This document shows, piece by piece, positions 54,001-62,702 of a stretch of 64,000 nucleotides of DNA. The stretch's first letter is position 1. Every line of letters starts with the position of its first letter. The position numbers and the translations under genes are program-made. The notes under the pieces are model-generated. The model was not told where the DNA came from, did not search any database, and was given only the letters and a program-made list of their open reading frames with translations. This DNA comes from Casuarius casuarius (taxonomy: Eukaryota > Chordata > Aves > Casuariiformes > Casuariidae): NCBI GenBank assembly GCA_003342895.1, contig PTFA01000272.1, forward strand, positions 1,139,785-1,203,784, in the 5' to 3' direction.

Positions 54001-54217
54001 TCTTTCTTCCAGTGTCTCTTGGGCTCTGTGCATCTGTGCTGATTTACATTATGGTTTTTTTCTCGTTATCTCCTTCTGCTCTTTTGTTCCCCAACAGTTC
54101 CCCTAGTTACCACTCACCCAGTGCCAGCTCTTCTGTTTTCTGTCATTCCACCCACTGTGCTTGGAGCAGTGGTCTAGTTTCCATAGCCCCAAAGTCCTTT
54201 CTTCCCCTACCACTGAG

Positions 54218-54258
<41 letters not shown>

Positions 54259-57200
54259 TACATACACTACATACACACATTTTTTTTTAATTTAGTCCTG
54301 TCGCATGTGCTGATTTGCCTTCATTGTGAGTAGTCCAAAAGATGTCAGTAAAATTCAGCATTAGTGTTCTTTTTTCTCTCCTCTCTCATTCTCTCTTCGT
54401 CACTAATACTAGGCCTGTCATTTCTCTTTCTGCTCATCAGCTATGCTCATCAGTAAAACCAATCTATATTTCCTGTTATTATTTTTGAGTAAATGTTGTC
54501 ATTGATTCTATTTCACAGGGTTCAAAACTAACCTGTTTTTTGANAGACTGGATTAGGCAGGAAGAATAGGATTGACTATTCTTTGTGGCTTTTTTATAGT
54601 GTCTCCTCAAAGTGCAATTGAAACTTCTCATTTACTGAAAACTGCTTTTGCTGGACACAATAAATGGATAATTATTTTGGTAACATTTTTGATAAAGGTT
54701 AAAAATGCACATTTTGTTAAAAAAAAAATTAGAAATGTTTGCAAGAAAAGAATCTTTATTGTTAATAAACAAACAGCCGAAGAAAAGGGTTCACAAATTT
54801 TGACCATCTTTTACAGAGGTTAACCCACCACTGTGCCAAGGATCATGATACATTTCTGGGCAGGTTTTTGAGACTGACTCTGTTGTTTTTGTAGAAGATA
54901 GCTCAGTAGCTGCCTCTGGAGCCTGCGCTGCAGGAAAGGGAAGCTTTGCTCCATGGAGGCTCTCTTTTGTGCAGGTGTTCCACGACATTGCCTACAAAGC
55001 CAAAGACCGGCAGGACCTGATCGCTGGTATTGATGAGTTTCTGGATGAAGTCATTGTGCTCCCTCCCGGGGAATGGGATCCAGCCATTAGGATAGAGCCG
55101 CCCAAGTCTCTTCCATCTTCAGATAAAAGGTAACGGCAGGATACAGGCAGGGTTAGCTCTCTGGTGAAGGACAGTGCGTGCCAATTCTGAAAGGATGACA
55201 GGAAGAGCTGCTGCTTTGGATACACGGTGTTCTTGTAGGTAAGGCTCACGGCCACTGCAAGCACTAAGGGAAGCGGGCAAATGAGGTTGGACTTTTTGAT
55301 GAACACGTGCATGGTCCTGTGGCTTACATGAGGAGCCACTTCGCCACCAGGCTTGCGGAAGAGGTGGTCGATAAAGGCTGACATGTACAGTGTATTGTCA
55401 GTACAGAGCGTGGAGAGGGATGTGAGCAGAGGAGTGAATGTTTTGGTTATCGCAAAACTTTTTGCATAGGATAGTAGAAGAGAACTTGTCTGAGTCTAGT
55501 GTCAGATGCTGATTTACACTAGAGATAGTTTCAGGTCTTTCTTAATAGCTGGGGAGAGGAGGTTCTTGCAGTTATGTACCCATTAGGATGGTATTGTAGG
55601 CACCTATATAACATATACAGTGGACATCCAGCCTCTGTCTGGGGTTCTGCTTAGTCCTTCTAACACACTACGTTCCACTCTGGCTGCCAGCAGGTCATTT
55701 TCTAGTCTNCTTTATACAACACAGTTCTAAGCAAGGCTATGTAAGACTTGTTTGGACAAACTCAATGTGGATTGTGTTTTGTGGAGCTGTCAGGCAACAC
55801 AGTGAGCCTCAGTTTGGCTTGTCTTCTTGCCTAGGAAAAACATGTATTCCGGTGGAGAAAATGTACAGATGAACGGAGACACACCTCATGATGGAGGACA
55901 CGGAGGTGGGGGCCACGGGGACTGTGAAGAACTGCAACGAACTGGCAGGTCAGTAATAAGCTGCTCAGCGTGGCGTACCCAGCGTGAGCCATCCACGGTG
56001 GCTTTGTTTCCCTTTTAGAGGCATTTAGCCCCTTCAGCTTTCCATCCCGGCATACTGTTCAAATTTGTATAGGTTTACCTGTGAGCCCCAAACGTGTCCT
56101 GTGGTTTTGAGTGCCCAGCTTGAGACTGTTTGAACCGCTTTGAACAGCCACCCCCTGCAAATTACCAAATGTCTGAAATGAGACACTCAAAAATGAAAGA
56201 AGGCCCATGCAGTTGTTGGCTGTTGAAAGTGTGCGTGCCTGTGCAGTTACACGGGCTGCAAGGGATGTACACGTGGCAGATACAGCCCCATTTTCCATTC
56301 TGATCACTGGATGTGCTTTAGCCAGAAGCAGAGAACTTCTCTTTTCCAGACATTCCTGTTACAGTGGAATCGCGTAGACGAAGGCTTTTATAGGATAGAA
56401 ATGCAAAAGGTAACAGCGCCTGAGGCCTTACTCTCTGCTTTATTGCTCTGGGTGTATGCCACATAAAAGTTCAGCAGAATGAGAATGCACTTTAGGTGGC
56501 AGTCCATAAAACAGCGTGCTTAGCAGTTCAGGGTCAGTACACAGGTTTTGCGTCATTTTTGTGGCCCCCCTCCGAGTATTTTTGGAGATTTTAGTAGAGA
56601 GTCTAAATTCTAGGAGAAAAATCTGCAAGTCTGAACTTGCACCTGGGAGTGAAGAAGGCAGTTAACAGTTCCTGATGGTGGTGGGTTAGGAGGTAACGCG
56701 TGCCTGCCTGTCACATGCCCCTCTGAGTACAGTGCCCGGAGAGGCCCGCAGCACAGTTGGTGCAGGGCATAGCCTAGGAGACGGCTGAATCGCGGGGCCT
56801 CAGATACCCCTGAGCCGGCGCTGCTGAACACCATATTTGAACATCACGTTTCATGTGAGTGAAATNCTGTCTTGTCTGTGATTGTTCAAAAAGAGTATGT
56901 CTTCAAGTGGAGCTCTTTTGCTCTTCAAGATGATTTCACTTTTATTTTAAGTCCCAGTTCTTTTTCTGGTTAGCAGTTTGAAGTATTTTTCCATTTAGCA
57001 AATTGTTTGGCTCAGTCAACCACTGTATCTGCCATATGGAGAAATTTAGGCAAGGATTTAGACANGAGTTAATATATTTTATTACAACAACCAATGTAGT
57101 TGGAAAAAAAACAGGCAGACTTTCTGACCGGCAAACTTCTATGATCTGTTTGAGCAGAAGTAGGGCTCGTGTTCCTGAAATTAGTATGTTTTCCAGCTGC

Positions 57201-60200
57201 ATCCCGTGTTCAAGATATTATCTTTCTTTACAATATTATCTCAGTGATATCCCTGGATTGTCGCAGCTGTGATAGGACTATTATGTAATGTGATGACCTC
57301 ACTCCTTTCAGATCACCCTTCATTTCTGGTAATGTTTTTGATTACTTATCTCGGTGACTTTCACAGTAAAACCTTTAACGCAAGTCTTCTCTTGCTTGTC
57401 TTTTCAGATTCTGTGGTGGCTTAATCAAAGACATAAAGAGGAAAGCACCGTTCTTTGCCAGTGACTTCTATGATGCTTTAAACATTCAAGCCCTTTCAGC
57501 CATTCTTTTCATCTACCTGGCCACAGTGACCAATGCTATCACATTTGGAGGATTGCTTGGTGATGCTACAGAAAACATGCAGGTTAGCAATAGTTTTTAG
57601 AATCAACAAGTAGGATGGACCTGTTTTGCCTCTTACTGTCTACAAAATCAGCCTTCGGATAGAAGGGTGTTTGGCCACTTCCAAAGCTTGAATTATGGGT
57701 TCAGTTAATATAGGTATGCTGTATTTCCCCTGAAAACTGGCTTTCTTTCACTGCTGTCTGGACTGCTGTCCTTTGAGAAATCGTAGAAGCAGTTACCTTA
57801 AATGGTGTTTGAAAGATGGCCAGGCAAGGGAGAAGAGCTTAGTGAGGATCCTTGCTCCTTCTATGTAGAGAAGTTCCTCAGATGTACGCTCAGTGTTTGT
57901 GTCTCGGTTGTACTGTTTTGGTCAAATGAGGTTTACTAAGTCTGATTCAGACTTTCCATCTCATCAGAGCATAGCAGTGTATCCTCTGCCTGACTCTTAC
58001 AGTCCCTGGACTTCTGCCTCGCTGTAAAAAATACTGCATAAGAAAGCAAGGGAACCGGGAGGTGTNATACAGGAAAAAAAGGCAAGTTTGTTAGAATGAT
58101 GAATTCTGTAATCATGGAAGGTCAGATTCTGAGAACCAGATTGCATATCTAGAGACAGACTCCCCTGTGTCAGTGGTAAAGACAGAAGTAGGGGCTTGAA
58201 GGCATGGCTCAGTTTTCTCTGAAGGAAAAGGATTCTGTTTTAGCACTGCTCTGGACTGCTTGTGTTTGGCTGGAGTAGAATTATTGTCTAACAACGTGCT
58301 TTAGTATTCCTCTGGCTTTTTTGAAAGGAAGAAAACATAAAAGCTTGTATTTACATAGACTCAGTGCAGTCATGCTGAACGTCCTAACACTAATTAAGCT
58401 GATAGTAACAAGGACTAAATTATTTATTTATGCAGATTTAATGTAAAACACACACAGAAGAAGGGGGCACCTGTCCAGGGCTCTAGACTTTCCTACCATA
58501 AATTACAGGCTAGACTAAGATTCAGTAGCTGGTGGAGATCCAAGCTTCCCTCCCCCTGTACCAATATGCTTTTCCTCTTCCAAATCTCATCTCTGTGGCA
58601 GTCGTGCAAACAGATGCATGATCTTAAAAAGAAACGATAGCAAATAGAAGTAGAGAATGAAAGGGCCTGCAGGATCTGCTAGTGAGCATCACTCTTCTAC
58701 CACTGAGCAGCAGAGGAAAGTCTCTCTGCTCTACTTCTGGACAAGGTAACATCTTTTTTAAAGTGGGGGGGAGAAAGATAAAGATTACATTAGTCCTAAT
58801 TTAGTGCACTTATGTCAGAAAGTCCTTTTTGGTACATCCAGTAAACAACCATTTATTATCAAGTAGCAAATTCTTTGGCATGGAAGCTGAAATTAGAATT
58901 TCTTAATGCTCACAAAAAAATTGAATTAAAAAAAACCTGGCATTTGAAGAATTTGGAAATATCTCATTCATCTGACAAATGGTGAAACTACTGCCCAGTA
59001 AAGCAGTGACAATATGATAGCTTGCATTCCAGTTATGTCACTTGAGTAAGACACCTGCATTTGCCATCTTTTGTTTTGGCTGATGGATCAACAGCACCTG
59101 GTCTGTATGTCCATGCTGGGGGAGGCGATTGCTGCCCTCAGCCCCAGCTTTTTCCTTAGCAGAAGGAAATGGCAAAGGTGGCCTCCATGGGGGCCCTGTT
59201 GTTGGCATGCCTGGCTTTGCTTGATGGTGCTGCCATGCACAGCGTCATAAATAGTTTGCAGCTGGTTTTTGGCTGCTGCCACTCATCCTTGGGAGACTTT
59301 GTGTTGCCAGGGCCCACAGTGTAAAACAGGGAAAGGAAGCGGTGCTAAAACAAGGCAGGCCTCCAGGAGAAGAGCCGATAATCCCTGTGCTCCGGAAGGA
59401 GCCCTCTAAAATGTGCTAGTGGATGTGCTAGCCCAGGCTGCGAGCTCCCTGCAGTCGTTCTGACATTAAACTTTAGTTCACAAAGGTGGAACAAAGTGCA
59501 GGAAAATCATGAGTTGCTGGAGAAATCCAATCCCTCCAGTCAGTTCATAGCATAGCCAAGGCTAAATGCAGGAAAATACTGTTTATTATCTCCTAATTTG
59601 TGCGATTTAGCATTTACCTGCTTCTCACATTTAGCAAGCAGTGGAATTGACTGGTTTTTATTTATGCTCCTCTTTGAGGTATGCACCAAATTGAAGCATC
59701 CCCAGTTGTTCTGATCAGTTCCACTGGTGGGTCGAAAGTGCAGAGTCTGGCCACAATGGGCTTTTCTTTTGCCGTCTTCTCCCTTCAACTAACCTTTAGT
59801 CACTGTCTTTAGTTGAAAAGACATTAGGTCTCTTGACTGCTGGGGGAGTTTGAAAAGGTTTTTGACTGTCTGTCTTCAATAGAAGAGCAAAAGTTGCCTG
59901 TTCATTATGCTCAAGTGCTCCCGTAGCATCAGAGTCCGAGGACAGTGTCCAAACCCCACCAGACTTCACCCTGCTCTGCTGCTAAGGAAGCTGTTCCCCC
60001 GGGAAGNTGCTGAGGGGAATCAGAGGCCAGGTTCATGTGAAGCGTTGTTCAAAGTCCCACCCAAAGCATTTCGCATTTCTGCAGGAGAAAAGAGTTTGGA
60101 AGCTTTTCTGTAAGACCTCTGAGAGCATGAGCCATGCTGTATCGTTATCTTCCAAAATGTGAAGGAGGGAAACTACTGCAGGGACAAGACCTGCCCTCAG

Positions 60201-62702
60201 AGGACACTCCAGTGTCGTGCAGAGGGAAAGAGAGGGCCTGGCTGTCACAGCCATAGGGACATATTTTTACGTTACCCTTGGCAGAGCCTCGTTAACTCTG
60301 GATTTATGTCAGCTTCAACAGCTGAGGAGCAACCCTGAAAAGTTTCCTCCCAAACATTTTGTCATCATAGAAAACAGTACTTTGGGGGCTACTGCATTAT
60401 AGTTTATGCTTCTCATTTCTTGCGAAGAGTTACGTAACTGCCACTGGGCGAGGCGTTCAGGATTGCCCGGCCTGTGCTGTCTGCCCCAGAGCGCCTGACG
60501 CGGCCAGCNTTTCTTTAAAAGCTCGCTTCGGAGTTTTATGTTTCTGAGAAAAGGCACTATTCTTAGCTGCAGCCGTGTGCAAGAATGCAGAGGAAAAGCG
60601 CTTCCAGATGGGCGGGAGCCTTCGCGCCGGCTGCGAGGGCCCTCGCTGCGAGCGGTGCCGGAGCGGCGAGGGCCGTGCGCTGTCCGGATGCCCTTCCCTC
60701 TCCTGCGAGCCGCTGCCTCCTTCTCGCCCGTCCCCCAAAGGGGAAGGGGGCTGCTCAGAGGCTCCACGGCCGCTCTACTCACGCCAGCAGTTTCGGTAGT
60801 CTGCTGAGCGATGGAGCGTGTCTCAGGAGCGGGAGGCTTTGAAATACTTCTCACCTTTTGCTTTGCTGCACAGCTGTCTCGCAGATGCTTTGTGGACCCA
60901 GCAATGACGGTGCTTGAGTGCTCTAGAACTGCTATTTTGAAATCACGTTTATGGCCAGAAAAGTAGTTGATGATTGCATTGTACAAAATTCTGCTCGGGA
61001 TTTAGCAGAGAAGAATTTTTCTGCTTTGCATAGTAACGTAGTGGTTTGACACATGACAGTGTAAATACAGCTGGTAACTTGGGTCTTTCCAAGAAACAGA
61101 GCCACAAAACTCAATTTAAATTCCTCTCATTNCCACTGATAAGCCAGCCAGACTGCAGCCCCGACCCTGCAGCCTGCCGTGGATGGGAGGAAGGAGCTGC
61201 ATGTGGTCTCAGTTGCTGGTTGTGAGCCATGGGCAGCAATAGCAAGGTTGCTGACTGATTCAGACATAGCTACAACAAAGCATGTAAGCCCACGCATAAA
61301 TCTTGCCCTAGTTGTTGGGTGAGTACCCCTGGAAAGGGTGACGAACACAGCTTAAATTAAGAGTCTAGGTTCGGTTTTTAGTTCAACGGTGTCTCACAGA
61401 GACGCTAGCCAGATCTTGCAGGTCGAATGGCTCTGAGGCCCCGAGGTACCCGACGGTTCCTCCTGCCGATGGCACAGACTCTGCCTATGAAATGTCTCTG
61501 CTCACAGACAGTGATGTTCACAGGACCAGTAAATATCCAGATCTCCTCCACTTTGTTCCTGTTACTATTACAGCTCTTTTAGAAAAGCAGGCCTAAGCAT
61601 TGAGTGTTTAGGCATGGGAATAATGATAGTAAAAGGAATTTCACTTAAAAGGTAGCTTTTTTTCCTGCTGTTGTTCCTTTAAAACTCTGTGAAGTATAAA
61701 CATAGCTTAGTTTGCAGAAGAGCAAACAAGGTAAGGTCTGCCTAATTCTGCCATTTTTGTAGAACAGTGCGTGCTCTGTCGGTAATTACGTTTTATTGGC
61801 AAGAAAATAAGCCACTTACCTTGCATCCACNTTTTGCATTTTAAAAATAGCTATTGTCCAGCTATAACTTACATGAAAATCCAAGAACACATCAAGCACC
61901 CTCATGTACATTCCCCAGTGAAGCTGTTTTGCCACACATGCCAAAGATAATTGCAGAGTCAATTAAATGTGGAAATTTTTGCTTGCTGGTGACATCTGAT
62001 GAAGTTGGATCTCAGAACGGGGCTGTTGGATGAAGTAGCCTTGTTTGGTGTGTATGTCTCTTACTGAAACAGTTACTTCAAAGAGAGGCATTTTGTTTAT
62101 CTAGAGAGAGTATCTGCTCCTCAGAGAAAGGAAAAAACCCTCCGTTCCGGAGTGCTGTCCTCCAGCCGTGCTCCGCCATATCCATCTGAAGAGCCCTGTG
62201 GATGTGTGTCTTCATGCACAGTCCTAAAGGTGTGGGAGATCTTCAGCGTGCTCTCATATACTTTGGACAGTCTTTGGAAACTCTCCCTTCCCCTTCTCAA
62301 TAATGAGATAAAATAGAGTGTTATTAAACTCTGGGCCTCAGAAATAACTACCTGGTTTGCTAGTTGTCGTCAGTAGCGATGAACTGTATCAGATGACTGT
62401 ATCTGTGTACGTGGTTGTATGAGATGGCGAAAGATGTTCTTCTGTTAGTCTTGGACACATCAACGTAAAATANGCTACAAGTCACTGATGTAACTGCTGG
62501 TTTTGTGCAGTAGCGCCTGTAAAAAGGGTTTTTCAATACAACTAACATCTCTGCTATGTGTACCGTAGGGTGTGTTGGAGAGCTTTCTGGGCACAGCGGT
62601 GACTGGAGCAATTTTTTGCCTTTTTGCTGGTCAGCCACTGACAATTTTGAGCAGCACAGGACCTGTCCTTGTCTTTGAAAGGCTTCTCTTTAATTTTAGC
62701 AG
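8792..62702 (+). CDS. SLC4A4: SLC4A4 / NBCe1 electrogenic Na+-HCO3- cotransporter, NBCe1-A-type, 5' part (10 exons)
   Basis: Plasma-membrane cotransporter that carries Na+ with bicarbonate/carbonate and net negative charge; in mammals the A form serves basolateral bicarbonate exit in kidney proximal tubule. Exons joined: 8792-9051, 14437-14597, 16402-16581, 28366-28442, 44673-44830, 53411-53498, 54975-55129, 55835-55948, 57408-57582, 62569-62702; total 1502 nt, 500 codons plus 2 nt, without stop or frame break. Residues 1-42 are the A-type leader; about 43-398 the cytoplasmic domain, including the SLC4 signatures [27 protein letters not shown] and [17 protein letters not shown]; about 420-449 the first membrane helix; 462 onward the next helices with [11 protein letters not shown]. 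The order and content follow human NBCe1-A with about one residue offset. Related SLC4A5, A7, A8 and A10 differ clearly in these blocks (for example [20 protein letters not shown] is NBCe1-like), so the assignment is firm. The 3' part lies beyond the window. Confidence 0.97.
8902..8915 (+). promoter_or_regulatory. SLC4A4: Internal splice acceptor for NBCe1-B/C, embedded in A-type coding sequence
   Basis: The string TTTCACCTCTGCAG ending at 8915 is a good 3' splice site. Cutting there starts an exon TC TCC CCC GCT (8916), i.e. the Ser-Pro-Ala-Ala-Glu block where human NBCe1-A and -B become identical. An upstream exon ending in A would give ATC, Ile, matching the '...LKPLI-SPAAER' junction known for NBCe1-B. 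The same bases encode Phe-Thr-Ser-Ala-Val in the A form. Use of this site is inferred from conservation; the B exons are not in the window. Confidence 0.85.
9052..14436 (+). other. SLC4A4: SLC4A4 intron, 5385 nt, phase 2
   Basis: GTGGGT donor, TTCTTGTAG acceptor. It contains a CpG-rich patch at 13262-13440 right after a poly-T run (about 13218-13234). Otherwise it is AT-rich unique sequence without a gene I can recognise. Confidence 0.9.
13262..13440. other. CpG-rich patch in the first intron
   Basis: About 180 nt with unusually high G+C and many CpG dinucleotides (for example GGCGGCGGGGGGAGCC, GCCGGCGCCGGCCCCTGCGC, CCTCGCGGGGGTTTGCGCC). It stands out from AT-rich intron on the left, where it abuts a poly-T run. 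It is small for a CpG island. It could mark an alternative or antisense start site, or be only a local GC-rich segment as is common in bird genomes. I find no homologous ORF in it. Confidence 0.55.
14437..14597 (+). CDS. SLC4A4: SLC4A4 coding exon 2
   Basis: Completes Arg87 and encodes residues 88-140, then one base of Glu141. Blocks [19 protein letters not shown] and [19 protein letters not shown] are core SLC4 cytoplasmic-domain sequence, nearly identical to human NBCe1 (Ile for Met after TC, Met for Arg before EASSLPQ). Glu92 corresponds to human Glu91 in the conserved FEEKVE block. Acceptor TTCTTGTAG, donor GTAAGT at 14598; 161 nt, phase 2 in, phase 1 out. Confidence 0.97.
14598..16401 (+). 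other. SLC4A4: SLC4A4 intron, 1804 nt, phase 1
   Basis: Perfect GTAAGT donor; acceptor GTGCGGCAG. AT-rich, with scattered single N's. I see no other feature. Confidence 0.93.
16402..16581 (+). CDS. SLC4A4: SLC4A4 coding exon 3 (contains the optional 9-residue end)
   Basis: Encodes the rest of Glu141, residues 142-200 and one base of Gly201: [12 protein letters not shown]..., [43 protein letters not shown]. Human differs at only a few places (DHQ for DNQ, KPEL for KLDM). Donor GTAATG at 16582; 180 nt, phase 1 in and out. The last 27 nt are removable through the upstream donor at 16555. This end of the cytoplasmic domain is a variable linker in sodium-coupled SLC4 transporters, and the SLC4A7, A8 and A10 relatives carry alternative cassettes around here. 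Confidence 0.97.
16555..16560 (+). promoter_or_regulatory. SLC4A4: Alternative splice donor for the NBCe1-D/E-type 9-residue deletion
   Basis: GTAGGA at 16555 lies exactly 27 nt before the main donor. Its use would end the exon in the first base of Ser192 and join to GC of exon 4, giving AGC (Ser) and the sequence ...SSAS-SPAM.... This removes precisely Arg193-Gly201 (RMFTNPDNG). Mammalian NBCe1-D and -E are described as lacking this nine-residue cassette, so the bird gene retains a usable site. Actual use is not shown by the sequence. Confidence 0.7.
16582..28365 (+). other. SLC4A4: SLC4A4 intron, 11784 nt, phase 1
   Basis: GTAATG donor; acceptor TTGTTCTTACAG. It holds the candidate cassette exon at 22601-22696 with CpG-rich surroundings (about 22590-22740). 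Elsewhere it is AT-rich unique sequence with scattered single N's and no recognisable gene. Confidence 0.9.
22601..22696 (+). CDS. SLC4A4: Candidate cassette exon of SLC4A4 (96 nt, 32 codons), not previously known to me
   Basis: Seen: a long pyrimidine-rich stretch (22504-22598) with no AG and a branch-like TTGAC at 22535-22539 ends in CCAAAG at 22600. A perfect GTAAGT donor starts at 22697. Between them are 96 nt, a multiple of three. Joining from exon 3 (phase 1) and to exon 4 (phase 1) leaves the frame open: G+CA makes Ala, then 31 codons ([31 protein letters not shown]), then A+GC makes Ser before SPAMTHR. The insert has two RSP motifs and is hydrophilic. It would lengthen the linker that the D/E splice shortens; SLC4A7 and SLC4A10 have cassettes at about this place. 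The exon side of the donor (TCA) is weak. An AG at 22605-22606 gives an alternative 90-nt exon, also in frame. It could instead be a first exon of a shorter transcript, though it has no ATG in this frame. Expression is unproven. Confidence 0.45.
28366..28442 (+). CDS. SLC4A4: SLC4A4 coding exon 4
   Basis: Completes Gly201 and encodes residues 202-226: [20 protein letters not shown], then PEKDQ; as far as I recall identical to human NBCe1. It is a Ser/Thr-rich linker between the two halves of the cytoplasmic domain. Acceptor TTCTTACAG, donor GTAAGC at 28443; 77 nt, phase 1 in, phase 0 out. Confidence 0.97.
31071..31124. repeat. CT-rich (polypyrimidine) tract
   Basis: A strand-biased run of CTTT/CTCT units of about 50 nt, broken by a single A-containing unit. 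Simple low-complexity sequence. Such tracts can form triplexes or bind PTB, but nothing here shows that they do. Confidence 0.75.
36880..36897. repeat. Poly-A run (18 nt)
   Basis: Uninterrupted run of 18 A's following GTGGGAC. No LINE or processed gene copy is recognisable immediately upstream, so it is treated as a simple repeat. Confidence 0.85.
38160..38280 (+). repeat. Ancient CR1-like fragment
   Basis: The stretch reads like the late part of old CR1 elements: 'TAATCTAGGTATCTTCAGC', 'TTGAAAAAATGTGACTCAAG' and 'TTTGTAAAATGGTGAAGG' correspond to the CR1 blocks TTCAGCCTGGAAAAA...GACTGAGGGG and ATAAAATCATGAATGG. It is heavily diverged and in sense orientation. Boundaries are uncertain. Confidence 0.6.
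41861..41928. other. Assembly gap (21 N) with duplicated flanks
   Basis: CCAACC followed by 20 T's, then 21 N's, then CCAACC followed by 21 T's. The same unique hexamer plus homopolymer on both sides points to two contig ends covering one locus, not a true repeat. The left copy, or the gap, is probably artificial. Confidence 0.9.
44673..44830 (+). CDS. SLC4A4: SLC4A4 coding exon 5
   Basis: Encodes residues 227-278 and two bases of Arg279: [52 protein letters not shown]. This is NBCe1-specific wording of the conserved SLC4 cytoplasmic core (human has LDTPF where this has LESPF). Acceptor TGATGCAG, donor GTAAGA at 44831; 158 nt, phase 0 in, phase 2 out. Confidence 0.97.
45050..45097. repeat. 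Perfect tandem duplication, 24 nt twice
   Basis: The 24-mer beginning GCTGTAAAATAC and ending ACAAACACACTT occurs at 45050-45073 and again at 45074-45097 without a single change. The identity implies a very recent duplication or an assembly or copy-number polymorphism. Confidence 0.9.
47960..48065 (+). repeat. MIR-type (CORE-SINE) fragment
   Basis: The blocks 'CAGTAACTTTCCCAAGGTCA', 'GCACGTGGCAGAAACAGGAA' and 'GGCTTTTAACTACAAGAGCA' follow in the order of the MIR 3' half (AAGTAACTTGCCCAAGGTCAC..., AGTGGCAGAGCCGGGATT..., CTTTTAACCACTA...). These SINEs are ancient in amniotes and rare but present in birds. Sense orientation; edges approximate. Confidence 0.7.
49834..49850. repeat. (TG)n microsatellite
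   Basis: About eight uninterrupted TG units, followed by a degenerate ATGTATG/ATATATAT stretch up to about 49890. Likely length-polymorphic. Confidence 0.9.
50825..51150 (+). repeat. Ancient CR1 LINE 3' fragment
   Basis: Long collinear resemblance to the 3' part of old amniote CR1 families: 'GAGAAGGTTCAGAGAAGATC', 'CACTTAGCCTAACTGACAGA', 'GGGTTCCTCAATCTAGCTGT', 'GACTGGAAGTTGAAGCTAAA', 'TTCACGCTGGAAGTAGTGCA', 'ACTTACCAAAGGTCATGATG' and 'GGCTTAATTCAGGAAACCTG' in the expected order. Sense orientation relative to SLC4A4. Divergence is high, so this insertion predates modern bird orders. Confidence 0.85.
53411..53498 (+). CDS. SLC4A4: SLC4A4 coding exon 6
   Basis: Completes Arg279 and encodes residues 280-308: [29 protein letters not shown]. 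Arg299 here corresponds to human NBCe1-A Arg298, the residue mutated (R298S) in inherited proximal renal tubular acidosis; it is conserved. Acceptor TTTTGTCAG, donor GTACGT at 53499; 88 nt, phase 2 in, phase 0 out. Confidence 0.97.
53499..54974 (+). other. SLC4A4: SLC4A4 intron, 1476 nt, phase 0
   Basis: GTACGT donor, TTTTGTGCAG acceptor. It includes a compound TA/CA microsatellite at 54218-54280. Nothing else is recognised. Confidence 0.93.
54218..54280. repeat. Compound (TA)n(CA)n microsatellite
   Basis: About eleven TA units run directly into about nine CA units and then degenerate CATA units. Alternating purine-pyrimidine sequence of this kind is highly polymorphic and can adopt left-handed DNA. 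Confidence 0.92.
54975..55129 (+). CDS. SLC4A4: SLC4A4 coding exon 7
   Basis: Encodes residues 309-359 and two bases of Arg360: [51 protein letters not shown]. The VLPPGEWDP block is a hallmark of sodium-coupled SLC4 proteins near the end of the cytoplasmic domain. Gln for His in KDRHD is the only human difference I notice. Acceptor TTGTGCAG, donor GTAACG at 55130; 155 nt, phase 0 in, phase 2 out. Confidence 0.97.
55130..55834 (+). other. SLC4A4: SLC4A4 intron, 705 nt, phase 2
   Basis: GTAACG donor, TCTTGCCTAG acceptor. Unique sequence; nothing else is seen. Confidence 0.94.
55835..55948 (+). CDS. SLC4A4: SLC4A4 coding exon 8 (His/Gly-rich linker)
   Basis: Completes Arg360 and encodes residues 361-397 with two bases of Arg398: [37 protein letters not shown]. 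The His/Gly-rich run links the cytoplasmic domain to the membrane domain and, as far as I recall, is unchanged from human. Acceptor CTTGCCTAG, donor GTCAGT at 55949; 114 nt, phase 2 in and out. Confidence 0.97.
55949..57407 (+). other. SLC4A4: SLC4A4 intron, 1459 nt, phase 2
   Basis: GTCAGT donor, TGTCTTTTCAG acceptor. Unique sequence; nothing else is seen. Confidence 0.94.
57408..57582 (+). CDS. SLC4A4: SLC4A4 coding exon 9 (first membrane helix)
   Basis: Completes Arg398 and encodes residues 399-456: [20 protein letters not shown], then the first transmembrane segment (about 421-449) with [20 protein letters not shown] and AITFGGLLG. Ser428 corresponds to human NBCe1-A Ser427, where S427L causes proximal renal tubular acidosis; it is conserved. 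ATENMQ replaces human ATDNMQ. Acceptor TCTTTTCAG, donor GTTAGC at 57583; 175 nt, phase 2 in, phase 0 out. Confidence 0.97.
57583..62568 (+). other. SLC4A4: SLC4A4 intron, 4986 nt, phase 0
   Basis: GTTAGC donor; acceptor GTGTACCGTAG with a poor pyrimidine tract. It contains the CpG-rich patch at 60480-60800. The other parts are unique AT-rich sequence without a recognised gene. Confidence 0.9.
60480..60800. other. Intronic CpG-rich patch (small CpG island)
   Basis: About 320 nt dense in CpG, for example GCCTGACGCGGCCAGC, GGCGGGAGCCTTCGCGCC, GCTGCGAGCGGTGCCGGAGC and GGCGAGGGCCGTGCGCTGTC, standing out sharply in AT-rich intron. Open frames occur on both strands (223 codons on minus) but match no family I know and are expected in GC-rich DNA. 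It could be an orphan intragenic island with promoter or enhancer activity. No TATA box and no clear splice donor was found. Confidence 0.6.
62569..62702 (+). CDS. SLC4A4: SLC4A4 coding exon 10 (last exon in window)
   Basis: Encodes residues 457-500 and two bases of residue 501: [44 protein letters not shown]. The [12 protein letters not shown] block belongs to the conserved ion-binding region of SLC4 membrane domains. Thr486 corresponds to human NBCe1-A Thr485 (T485S causes renal tubular acidosis) and is conserved. The next codon begins AG, so residue 501 is Arg or Ser where human has Lys. Donor GTAAGC at 62703; 134 nt, phase 0 in, phase 2 out. Confidence 0.97.

Noticed and set aside
60315..60986. 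Longest open frame of the window, 223 codons on the minus strand
   Set aside because: It lies over the CpG-rich patch, where stops are rare on both strands. It contains an N, has low-complexity Arg/Ser/Pro sequence and no family resemblance, and no clear splice or promoter signals on that strand.
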